From Lacibacter luteus (GTDB lineage Bacteria > Bacteroidota > Bacteroidia > Chitinophagales > Chitinophagaceae), in contig NZ_SDHW01000001.1 in assembly GCF_004118265.1 (NCBI RefSeq), forward strand, positions 1,240,001-1,304,000: a DNA stretch of 64,000 nt, given 5' to 3'. Below, piece by piece: positions 35,434-42,429 of the stretch. A program made the translations under genes and the position numbers. The notes under the pieces were generated by a model. It ran no database searches and was not told the DNA's origin. It saw only the letters and a program-made list of their open reading frames with translations. Within the stretch, counting starts at the first letter, position 1. Each line of letters begins with the position of its first letter.

Positions 35434-36665
35434 GTACGCATACAAGGCAACCCTTTCTGTTAAACAATGAGTTTGCATGGTACGTTACAGCACGTTTAAT
35501 TTTTCTTGCAGGCTTACGCATGACTCCTGTTTTACTTGGCTGGAAATTATATGAAGTAACAGGGAGTAAACTTTCATTGGGCGTACTTGGTTTATCGGAA
35601 GTGATTCCTGCTATTTTATTAGCGTTACCTGCAGGTGTTAAGATCGACCGCAGCAATAAGCAACGCCTCATCAGCATTTGTATGCTGTTGTACTTTTTTG
35701 TAATGCTGGGTATGTTGTTTGTTACCTCCGATTATTTTATTCATACAACTTCGCCTGCGGCTGTGCAGTGGAGTATTTACGCATTGGTTGCAGCTACAGG
35801 CGCCATTCGTGCATTCAGCAGTCCGGCATTCAGTGCATTTCTTTCGCAGCTCGTACTTCCAACTCAGTTGGTAAGAGCAACTTCCATTAACAGCATGGCA
35901 TGGCTGCTGGCTGCAGTAATTGGTCCGGGTGTTGCAGGTTTGCTGATGGGTTATACCAATGTTACCATTGCCTTTACCGTTGTATCATCGCTTGTATTGA
36001 TTGCTGTGTTTTGTATGCAAAACGTAAAACAAAAACCTGTTTTATTTAAACCCGGCAATACCCGTACATGGGAAAGCGTGAAAGAAGGCATTCATTTCAT
36101 ACTTACACAAAAGGCATTATTAGGATCGATGACGCTGGACATGTTTGCTGTTTTGTTTGGTGGTGTTACTGCATTGCTTCCTGTTTTTGCAAAAGACATT
36201 TTACATCTTGGTCCCGAAGGTTTGGGTTGGTTAACAGCAGCAACTTATCTCGGTAATTTTATTGCCATTGCTGCACTTACCTGGAAGCCGTTAAAAAACA
36301 ACCAAGGCCAAAAACTGTTTTATGTTGTTGGCGGATTCGGACTTTGCATTCTTGTATTTGCACTTTCGCAAAATTTCTGGTTGAGTTTTGCTGCACTGTT
36401 TGTGAGCGGTTTGTTCGATGGCGTGAGTGTGATCATCCGTGGTACTGTTTTGCAACTCTTTGTGCCTGATGAAATGCGTGGGCGTGTAAGCAGCGTAAGC
36501 TCTATCTTCATTAACAGCAGTAACGAACTTGGACAGTTTGAAAGCGGAACTGCTGCATCGTTATTAGGAACAGTCCCTTCTGTTATTTTCGGCGGCTGCA
36601 TGACCTTGCTTGTCGTTACTGTTACCTGGTTTAAAGCACCCAGCCTTCGAAAACTGGAGTATTAA
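35430..36665 (+). CDS. MFS transporter, EntS/MFS_3-like
   Basis: 411 residues, 12 predicted helices. N-terminal NNEFAWYVTARLIFLAGLRM, loop motif PAGVKIDRSNKQRLI, C-terminal half FDGVSVIIRGTVLQLFVPDEMRGRVSSVSSIFINSSNELGQFESG, typical of the MFS_3 exporter group (EntS, macrolide efflux-like). Substrate unknown. The start overlaps the nucleoside kinase stop by 4 bp, which is an unusual pairing. Confidence 0.9.
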   Translation: MSTHTRQPFLLNNEFAWYVTARLIFLAGLRMTPVLLGWKLYEVTGSKLSLGVLGLSEVIPAILLALPAGVKIDRSNKQRLISICMLLYFFVMLGMLFVTSDYFIHTTSPAAVQWSIYALVAATGAIRAFSSPAFSAFLSQLVLPTQLVRATSINSMAWLLAAVIGPGVAGLLMGYTNVTIAFTVVSSLVLIAVFCMQNVKQKPVLFKPGNTRTWESVKEGIHFILTQKALLGSMTLDMFAVLFGGVTALLPVFAKDILHLGPEGLGWLTAATYLGNFIAIAALTWKPLKNNQGQKLFYVVGGFGLCILVFALSQNFWLSFAALFVSGLFDGVSVIIRGTVLQLFVPDEMRGRVSSVSSIFINSSNELGQFESGTAASLLGTVPSVIFGGCMTLLVVTVTWFKAPSLRKLEY

Positions 36666-36756
36666 TTTACCATTCATCCAATTTATCGGCTAATACATTT
36701 CCTGTCTGTAAACAAAACAGCAGATTGTTTATTTTACAGGTAATAAATCAACATGT

Positions 36757-37653
36757 ATGAACCGTAAACATTTCCTGCAATCGTCTGCACTTACAATAGG
36801 CGCACTTGCTGTACAGCAAAACTTACTTGCACAATTACTGCAACAACCTGCATGGAAAATAAAAATGTTGACAGATGATATTGGAGTGTTTACCGAACGT
36901 GGCGGCACTATTCTTTTCTACTTGAGCAAAGAAGGTATTGTTGTGGTTGATACACAGTTTCCCGACCAGAGTAAACACCTCATTGATGAGTTAAAGACCC
37001 GTTCTGAAAAACCATTCAAGTTACTCATCAACACCCACCATCACGGCGATCACAGCAGCGGTAATATTTCATTTAAAGGAATTGTAGAACATGTATTGGC
37101 GCATGAAAATTCAAAAGCCAATCAGGAACGTGTAGCCAAACAAAGCAAGAGCGAAGACAAACAACTCTATCCCAATCAAACTTTTGGTAAAACCTGGAGC
37201 CAGAAAATTGGCAATGAAAAAATCACGTTGCAGTATTTTGGTGCAGCACATACAGATGGTGATGCACTCATTCATTTTGAACATGCAGATATTGTACACA
37301 TGGGCGACCTCATCAACAACCGCCGCTACCCATACATCGACCGTACCGCAGGTGCTTCCATAAAAAACTGGATTGCCGTACTGGAAAAAACAACCAAACA
37401 TTTCAGCAAGAAAACAACCTTTGTTTATGGTCATGCATCGGAAGGATTTGAAGTGTATGGTAAGATGGACGACATCAAAGCCATGCAACACTACTTTGAA
37501 AATTTGCTTGCATTTGGTGAAAAAGAAGTGAAAGCAGGAACAAGCAAAGAAGACTTCCTTAAAAACAAAGCGATACCCGGCGTAACAGAATGGATTGGCG
37601 ATGGCATCCAACGTTCGCTGGCAGCAGTGTATGAAGAATTAACTGCAAAATAA
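36757..37653 (+). CDS. MBL-fold metallo-hydrolase, exported
   Basis: 298 residues. An N-terminal RKHFLQSSALTIGALAV stretch (no twin Arg, so Sec or a lipid-free anchor) is followed by a metallo-beta-lactamase domain: H94-H-H96-G-D98-H99 zinc motif, then FGAAHTDGDALIHFEHADIVHMGDLINNR and VYGHASEGF for the other ligands. Class B-like hydrolases of this group include thiolesterases and SoxH-like enzymes. The next gene begins 6 bp later. Confidence 0.88.
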   Translation: MNRKHFLQSSALTIGALAVQQNLLAQLLQQPAWKIKMLTDDIGVFTERGGTILFYLSKEGIVVVDTQFPDQSKHLIDELKTRSEKPFKLLINTHHHGDHSSGNISFKGIVEHVLAHENSKANQERVAKQSKSEDKQLYPNQTFGKTWSQKIGNEKITLQYFGAAHTDGDALIHFEHADIVHMGDLINNRRYPYIDRTAGASIKNWIAVLEKTTKHFSKKTTFVYGHASEGFEVYGKMDDIKAMQHYFENLLAFGEKEVKAGTSKEDFLKNKAIPGVTEWIGDGIQRSLAAVYEELTAK

Positions 37654-37659
37654 AGCTTC

Positions 37660-38547
37660 ATGAAAAAAAGAGGGTTCATATTCTTTTTCTTATTAATTGG
37701 AGTATCATGTTCCCAAAAAAACAAAAACTCCGGAATAGAATATATCAAGGCCCTTACAATATATCGAACAGATTCTGTTAATGCATACAATAAGGGGCTC
37801 GGTGTCTATTGGTTCCTTTCACATGATTTCAATACAGATTCTTCTATTTCAAGATTCCCCATCTCAATTGAACCTGTACTTTTCAAAACTCATGTTGGAA
37901 AATTAAACAAGGCTTACTTAGATACGCTTATTAATACAATAAAATACTTGAAAAAATTTCCCGAGGGAGTCATTCCAACATTTGATTCTACTTCCCATTA
38001 TTGTGGCCCTGAATTTCATATGGAATTTAAAGATGCAGAAGGCACACATTTTTATTCGTTTATTGTGGAGGGAAGCTCTCCAATTACTGAATTTTCAGAT
38101 TTTTTCTTTCGTATGAAAGATTTGAATTGGGCAAAAAAAGATGTAAATAACAATATTGTTAATTCAGATAAAGAAACTGTTAATGCAGCCATTAAAGCTG
38201 GATTTTACGAGGAGATTTATCCGCATTATGTAACAGCTTTGTGTGGGGAAGGAATTAATTTTAGTAAGCTACACGGTGAATGGCGTATTGCCGGACAAGG
38301 AAAAAAAGATACCTATTACAAAAATGTATTTACAAAAGGTGGTGAATATTTTTACGAAAGAATTGAAAGAGATAGTCTAACTAATAAATTCAATGCAACC
38401 TATAAAGTAGACACACAACAAAACCTGATCATTTTAAATAAAAATGGTTCTATAAAAAAGCTCAGAATTCTAAAACTTACCGATGAGTGCTTTGAATTTG
38501 AATATGTAAAAGAAAAATATAAAATTGCTAATCACAGAATAAAATAA
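37660..38547 (+). CDS. Unknown lipoprotein, AT-rich
   Basis: 295 residues that I do not recognise. Lipobox IGVSC (about Cys17) with a hydrophobic run before it. The middle holds AYNKGLGVYWFLSHDFNTD and EFHMEFKDAEGTHFYSFIVEGSSP, and the C-terminal third (WRIAGQGKKDTYYKN, GGEYFYERIER, LIILNKNGSIKKL) looks beta-rich. It is more AT-rich than its neighbours. It lies 6 bp after the MBL gene, so it is co-transcribed. Confidence 0.72.
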   Translation: MKKRGFIFFFLLIGVSCSQKNKNSGIEYIKALTIYRTDSVNAYNKGLGVYWFLSHDFNTDSSISRFPISIEPVLFKTHVGKLNKAYLDTLINTIKYLKKFPEGVIPTFDSTSHYCGPEFHMEFKDAEGTHFYSFIVEGSSPITEFSDFFFRMKDLNWAKKDVNNNIVNSDKETVNAAIKAGFYEEIYPHYVTALCGEGINFSKLHGEWRIAGQGKKDTYYKNVFTKGGEYFYERIERDSLTNKFNATYKVDTQQNLIILNKNGSIKKLRILKLTDECFEFEYVKEKYKIANHRIK

Positions 38548-38553
38548 ATTCAC

Positions 38554-38700
38554 ATGTGGATCGGCATTATTTTATCGATTGTATTAACCATCGCCTTTTT
38601 CAGCTATCGCAGAAACAGGGATATTCCATTTCAAAGCAGCGAATCGAACGACAGGAATTATAGTAGCGATGGTGATTCGGGAAGTGATGGCGGCGACTGA
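38554..38700 (+). CDS. Small single-helix protein with an acidic Gly/Ser/Asp tail
   Basis: A 48-residue frame from ATG 38554, 6 bp after the preceding stop. It is one TM helix (WIGIILSIVLTIAFFSY), then RRNRD and a tail ending SSDGDSGSDGGD. The positive-inside and acidic-outside pattern and close spacing suggest a real small membrane protein translated with the two genes before it. I do not recognise it. Confidence 0.55.
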   Translation: MWIGIILSIVLTIAFFSYRRNRDIPFQSSESNDRNYSSDGDSGSDGGD

Positions 38701-38718
38701 TCATTCATCACTCATCAC

Positions 38719-39285
38719 TCATTTCTCTTCATTTCCCCACCGAAACGTTTTCACATCAATCCCTGCAAGATCCAACACACGGTCAACAACTGTTGAAGCA
38801 ACTTCTTCAATTGTTTTTGGTACGCTGTAAAAACTGGGTGTTGCCGGGCAAATAATTCCACCTGCAAGCGTTACTGTTTCCATATTGCGGATATGAATAA
38901 GATTGTACGGCGTATCACGCACCACACAAATCAGTTTTCTTCTTTCCTTCAGCACCACATCAGCTGCACGTGTAATTAAATCGTTGGAAATACCTGTTGC
39001 AATGCGGCCCAGTGTACCCATGCTGCAAGGGATAATGATCATTGTATTGAACTGACCCGATCCCGATGCAAAAGGTGCATGAAAATCGGTTGTGGAATAA
39101 ACCTTGAACGGAAGTTGTTTATACGATTCGTCCTGTAGTTCGGTACGCCACACTTCCTTTGCATTTTCCGTCATAACTAAAGCAACCTCTGTCCACTGTT
39201 CCTTTGCTGCAGAAAGTTTTTCCAGCAGTAATTTTGCATAGATGGAACCACTGGCTCCGGTAACTGTAACAACAATTTTATGCAC
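38719..39285 (-). CDS. ubiX: UbiX-type flavin prenyltransferase
   Basis: 188 residues, a usual length. It makes prenylated FMN from FMN and dimethylallyl (pyro)phosphate for UbiD-type decarboxylases. Signatures: VTGASGSIYAKLLLEKL at the N-terminus, IIPCSMGTLGRIATGISNDLITRAADVVLKERRKLICVVRDTP and the end LAGGIICPATPSFYSVPKTIEE. The start is GTG 39285, right after an in-frame stop. No ubiD gene is in the window. It is divergent from the thioredoxin-like gene, with only 14 bp between starts. Confidence 0.93.
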   Translation of the reverse strand: MHKIVVTVTGASGSIYAKLLLEKLSAAKEQWTEVALVMTENAKEVWRTELQDESYKQLPFKVYSTTDFHAPFASGSGQFNTMIIIPCSMGTLGRIATGISNDLITRAADVVLKERRKLICVVRDTPYNLIHIRNMETVTLAGGIICPATPSFYSVPKTIEEVASTVVDRVLDLAGIDVKTFRWGNEEK

Positions 39286-39299
39286 TTATAAGCGTTTAA

Positions 39300-39857
39300 A
39301 TGAATAAGATTAACAAAAATAGCATGCAAAAGTTGTCTTTTTATTCCGCCCTTACAGTTCTGTTTATTTCTTTCGGTGCATTTGTAACCGAAGCACCCAA
39401 ACCCAAGCTGCAATGGAGCAGTCTTACAGAGGTAGAACAAAAGTTGAAAACCGCTCCCCGCCCCGTTTTGATTGATCTGTATACCGACTGGTGTGGTTGG
39501 TGCAAAGTGATGGATAAAAAAACCTACAGTAATAAAGATCTCATTGAATACCTCAACAATAATTTTTACCTGGTAAAGCTCAATGCCGAAACAAAAGCAG
39601 ATGTAAGCTGGAAAGGTAAAACCTATAAGTATAACGCATCCTATAAAACCAATGAAATAGCCTTGATGCTTACCAATGGAGAGCTGGCATATCCTACTAC
39701 GGTGATTATACCAGGCGAAAATGATGCACCTCAACCAATATCGGGCATGCTGGAAGTTAGCGAAATGGAAATGCTTGTGAAGTATTTTGCAGAAAAGAAA
39801 TTTGGCGTGCAAAGCTTTGATGACTATGCCCGTACGTTTAAAGGGAATTGGAAATAA
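39300..39857 (+). CDS. Secreted thioredoxin-fold protein
   Basis: 185 residues. A signal-type N-terminus (LSFYSALTVLFISFGAFVTEA) is followed by a Thioredoxin_7-like domain: LIDLYTDWCGWCKVM with active-site C65-G-W-C68 intact, a helix NKDLIEYLNNNFYLVKLN and a cis-Pro region LAYPTTVIIPG. Probably a periplasmic disulfide reductase/isomerase. It may start at ATG 39300 or at 39324. It is divergent from ubiX and followed by the twin sRNA-like units. Confidence 0.88.
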   Translation: MNKINKNSMQKLSFYSALTVLFISFGAFVTEAPKPKLQWSSLTEVEQKLKTAPRPVLIDLYTDWCGWCKVMDKKTYSNKDLIEYLNNNFYLVKLNAETKADVSWKGKTYKYNASYKTNEIALMLTNGELAYPTTVIIPGENDAPQPISGMLEVSEMEMLVKYFAEKKFGVQSFDDYARTFKGNWK

Positions 39858-39889
39858 TTTAACGTTTCAACAATAATTAAAAAAAAATA

Positions 39890-39971
39890 GCTATTTTGCC
39901 ATTGATGATAAGGTTTAATGGTTAATGGTAACTGATTAGCGCCTCTTCCTTTACGGAAGAGGTTTTTTTTT
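39890..39971 (+). ncRNA. Candidate sRNA unit 1 (core + terminator)
   Basis: A 36-nt core at 39903-39938 (GATGATAAGGTTTAATGG ...) follows an AT-rich promoter-like stretch with TATTTTGC just upstream. It runs into the intrinsic terminator CCTCTTCC / GGAAGAGG (39942-39962) and nine T. The core is identical to unit 2 and holds short frames only (MIRFNG, MVNGN). No gene lies downstream on this strand, so it is not a leader. Confidence 0.5.
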
Positions 39972-40055
39972 GCCCGTAAAGTTCAGAAACCCGCAATCCG
40001 GCCATCTTCTGCCCGAAATATGACAAACTGATGCAACTCAAAAAATAAAATCTTA

Positions 40056-40138
40056 GTCTATTTGTGTGATGATAAGGTTTAATGGTTAATGGTAACTGAT
40101 TAACCGTCTCCCCTCCTTTCAAGGCGGGGATTTTTTTT
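40056..40138 (+). ncRNA. Candidate sRNA unit 2 (same core, different terminator)
   Basis: It repeats the 36-nt core exactly at 40067-40102, 164 bp after unit 1, after a TATTTGTG stretch. It ends in another intrinsic terminator, CCCC..GGGG stem at 40110-40129 plus eight T, whose sequence is unrelated to that of unit 1. Conservation of the core with divergence of the stem suggests selection on the core. Confidence 0.5.
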
Positions 40139-40141
40139 GCA

Positions 40142-40167
40142 TAAAAAAAGACCGCATGAGCGGTCCT
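40142..40167 (-). terminator. Terminator of the lipoprotein gene
   Basis: The hairpin GACCGC-ATGA-GCGGTC (plus-strand reading) is followed on the minus strand by CTTTTTTT. It lies 20 bp after the stop of the gene at 40188-40622. Confidence 0.85.
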
Positions 40168-40187
40168 TGAAATGCAGTGTTCCAAAT

Positions 40188-40622
40188 CTATTTCGATGCA
40201 ATAACCTTGCTTGCAAAAATGATGTACATCGGCCCTTGTGGTATATAAGCAGCAGGCATATGTTTGTTTTTTTCCTGTGGCACAGCTACAATGGTTTTGT
40301 TTCCAAAGCTTGCTACTTTGTAAAAATTATATTTCATCATCACCGAGCGGTTTTCTAAACGTTCGTCTAATGTATTAACAGCATCAGGCCATTGGTTCTC
40401 TTTACTGTAGCGTATAATTTCACTCATCAACCCTTTGTCTGTTAACTGGCGCTTTACCTCTGTTTGCTCACTCTCGGTAATGTTATAGGTTGAATACATT
40501 TCTCCAAGATCGGTCACTTTAACCTGCACAGCTTTCTTCCCGTCAATATAAAATCCCTTTGTACAAGCGGCAGCTGTTACAACCAAAAGAAAAATGCCCA
40601 TTATCTGCGAAACTAATTTCAT
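40188..40622 (-). CDS. Unknown small lipoprotein
   Basis: 144 residues; lipobox TAAAC (about Cys20) after a hydrophobic start (IMGIFLLVVTAAAC). The rest (KAVQVKVTDLGEMYSTYNITESEQTEVKRQL, AVPQEKNKHMPAAYIPQGPMYIIFASKVI) gives no recognised fold. The gene has its own terminator and faces the twin sRNA units tail to tail. Confidence 0.75.
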   Translation of the reverse strand: MKLVSQIMGIFLLVVTAAACTKGFYIDGKKAVQVKVTDLGEMYSTYNITESEQTEVKRQLTDKGLMSEIIRYSKENQWPDAVNTLDERLENRSVMMKYNFYKVASFGNKTIVAVPQEKNKHMPAAYIPQGPMYIIFASKVIASK

Positions 40623-40706
40623 ACAATGTGTTTTTGTGAACGTAAGTTATAAACAACCACAGTTGTTTGTTCTTGAAAATAGAAATTAAATTGCTTATGT
40701 AAAATT

Positions 40707-41189
40707 TTACTTTGCAACAAGTAATTTTTCAAGTACATAATAAGTAGCCGGACAAAAAGTACTGTTCTTAAGTGTAAGATGTGGTCGCTTCAATATCACA
40801 TCTTCATCTGTATAAGGAAAACGTTCACAATCCGACGGACGCACTTCATAAATACTGCAGTAATTATCAGCACCAAGAAAAGGACAGGGTTTTGTTTTCA
40901 CTACATAATCGCCTTCGTTATCAAGATTGAGGTACTTATCAATAAACTCTCCTTCCTTCATGCGCAGGTGTTTGCTGATGCGTTTTATATCGGGTGTTTT
41001 AAAACGGGGCGAATAATTTTTGCAACAGTTGGCACATTGCAGACAATCAACTTTTTCAAAAGCTTCTTCATGCAGATCGGGCAGTTGTTTCAGCACTTTA
41101 TTTTTTTCTGCACGTTTCAAAAAACGGGCATATTCTTTTTGCCGTTCTGCTGCTTTTTTTTCCCAATTATGTAAGAGATCCTCTGCCAT
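40707..41189 (-). CDS. YkgJ-type cysteine-cluster (CxxCxxCC) protein
   Basis: 160 residues from ATG 41189, set by a -7 box 4 nt upstream. It carries the YkgJ Fe/Zn-binding pattern: CLQCANCCKNYSPRF, then CPFLGADNYCSIYEVRPSDCERFPY. N-terminal Lys-rich helices (WEKKAAERQKEYARFLKRAEKNK) come first. The family binds a metal cluster; its function is unclear. Single gene. Confidence 0.9.
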   Translation of the reverse strand: MAEDLLHNWEKKAAERQKEYARFLKRAEKNKVLKQLPDLHEEAFEKVDCLQCANCCKNYSPRFKTPDIKRISKHLRMKEGEFIDKYLNLDNEGDYVVKTKPCPFLGADNYCSIYEVRPSDCERFPYTDEDVILKRPHLTLKNSTFCPATYYVLEKLLVAK

Positions 41190-41193
41190 GCTG

Positions 41194-41201
41194 CAAATGT
41201 A
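41194..41201 (-). promoter_or_regulatory. YkgJ gene -7 element, leaderless type
   Basis: TACATTTG (minus strand), then CAGC, then ATG. Confidence 0.6.
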
Positions 41202-41268
41202 AGCCATAGCCGAAAGAGGCAGGTTATTTGTACGCTATACAAGTTTGCCAGAAAAAAAGAAAGAAAAT

Positions 41269-41300
41269 ATTGAGAAACCAAATGGTTGCACGTATATTTG
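41269..41300 (+). promoter_or_regulatory. Promoter of the ArsR/AHSA1 operon
   Basis: ATTG at 41269-41272, 20 bp, then TATATTTG at 41293-41300, fits the Bacteroidota -33/-7 pair; a leader of about 26 nt follows. Confidence 0.6.
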
Positions 41301-41332
41301 CAACCGAACGGTTTCCTAACTCCGTTTTTGAA

Positions 41333-41653
41333 ATGAGAAGAGACGTATTTCAGGCAATTGCCGACCCCACCCGCCGGGCTATCATTTTACTGGTTGCCAC
41401 GCAGGCAATGACACCAAATGCACTTGCCGAACATTTCGACAGCAGCCGGCAAGCTATATCGAAACACCTGCGCATTTTAACCGAATGTGAGTTGGTGAAG
41501 CAGGAACAAAGCGGGCGGAAAATCCATTACCACTTTAACGCAAAAAAGATGAAAGAAGTAGCTGATTTTATTGAACCATTCAGGCAAATGTGGGATACGA
41601 GATTCAACCAATTAGACAACCTATTATCAACGATAAAAACAACAAAAAAATGA
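41333..41653 (+). CDS. ArsR family winged-helix regulator
   Basis: 106 residues from ATG 41333; an upstream TTG extension has no similarity to the family. [24 protein letters not shown], then the recognition helix [34 protein letters not shown]. No Cys metal site is seen, so this is the redox- or organic-type ArsR usually paired with SRPBCC proteins. It overlaps the AHSA1 gene by 4 bp (ATGA). Confidence 0.93.
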   Translation: MRRDVFQAIADPTRRAIILLVATQAMTPNALAEHFDSSRQAISKHLRILTECELVKQEQSGRKIHYHFNAKKMKEVADFIEPFRQMWDTRFNQLDNLLSTIKTTKK

Positions 41654-42141
41654 GTACGAATAAAACAAACGTTACAAAAGATTTTCAGGCAAAATCAATT
41701 GTTGTATCAAGAGAATTTGATGCCCCGGTTGCAGATGTGTGGCGTGCATTTACCGAAAGTAAATTACTCGATCAATGGTGGGGACCTTCACCCTGGCGTG
41801 CAGAAACAAAAAAGCAGGATTTTACACCGGGCGGCTTTTGGTTATACGCCATGGTTGGGCCTGAAGATCAGCGCCACTGGGCTCGCATGGATTATCTTTC
41901 TATCACCCACCACAAAGGTTTTGAAATAGAAGATAGTTTTTGCGATGAGAACGGAACGATCAACCCGGAACTTCCTGTGTCGAAGGGACATAATGTGTTC
42001 AAAGAAACGGCAACAGGAACAACAGTAGAGTTTAAAATGATCTACCCCACAGAACAAAGTTTACAAACCATTGTGGAAATGGGCTTTGAACAAGGCATTT
42101 CCATCTGCTTCGATCAGTTAGAAGTTTTGTTGAAAAAATAG
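41650..42141 (+). CDS. AHSA1-type SRPBCC protein
   Basis: 163 residues. [38 protein letters not shown] and a C-terminal helix give a typical AHSA1/CalC-like domain. It is translationally coupled to the ArsR gene by a 4-bp overlap; this pair is common across bacteria, the regulator probably controlling its own operon. The ligand is unknown. Confidence 0.92.
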   Translation: MSTNKTNVTKDFQAKSIVVSREFDAPVADVWRAFTESKLLDQWWGPSPWRAETKKQDFTPGGFWLYAMVGPEDQRHWARMDYLSITHHKGFEIEDSFCDENGTINPELPVSKGHNVFKETATGTTVEFKMIYPTEQSLQTIVEMGFEQGISICFDQLEVLLKK

Positions 42142-42151
42142 GATAAGCTGC

Positions 42152-42255
42152 ATGCTGTTCGCTACTCGCTGCAAGCAAATACATAACCTGCTATTTATAA
42201 ACTACTATAAAAATCGGGAAACGGCTTGCAGCTTGTAGCTCGCAGCGAATAGCAT
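42152..42255. repeat. Inverted repeat spacer (104 bp)
   Basis: The left arm ATGCTGTTCGCTACTCGCTG and the right arm, beginning GCTTGCAG and ending GCGAATAGCAT, pair at both ends with an insertion in the right arm. The words GCTTGCAG/TAGC recur within the right arm. Confidence 0.6.
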
Positions 42256-42328
42256 TTTACCCTGTGCAACCGTTTTCACAGCCTTTCCCCAACCGCTAAC
42301 ATGCGTTTATTTGAATTGCTTCTGGCCG

Positions 42329-42429
42329 TAACTTTGCACGTCTTTAATTTTTCGGCATGAGGAAAAGCTAAAGATGGGCTGGAAACAGCTTCTTTTCAAA
42401 TAACAGATCTGTTTAAACGAACGAAACAC
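42329..42429 (+). promoter_or_regulatory. gcvP promoter and structured leader
   Basis: TAACTTTG (42329-42336) is a perfect -7 box. The leader of about 87 nt holds a GNRA hairpin GCTG-GAAA-CAGC inside AAAGA/TCTTT (42370-42395), a 12-bp palindrome AACAGATCTGTT (42402-42413) and two short frames (MRKS and MGWKQLLFK). It could regulate gcvP expression. Confidence 0.45.

Noticed and set aside
41228-41332. Extended N-terminus of the ArsR protein
   Set aside because: It covers the promoter elements at 41269-41300 and has no domain similarity.
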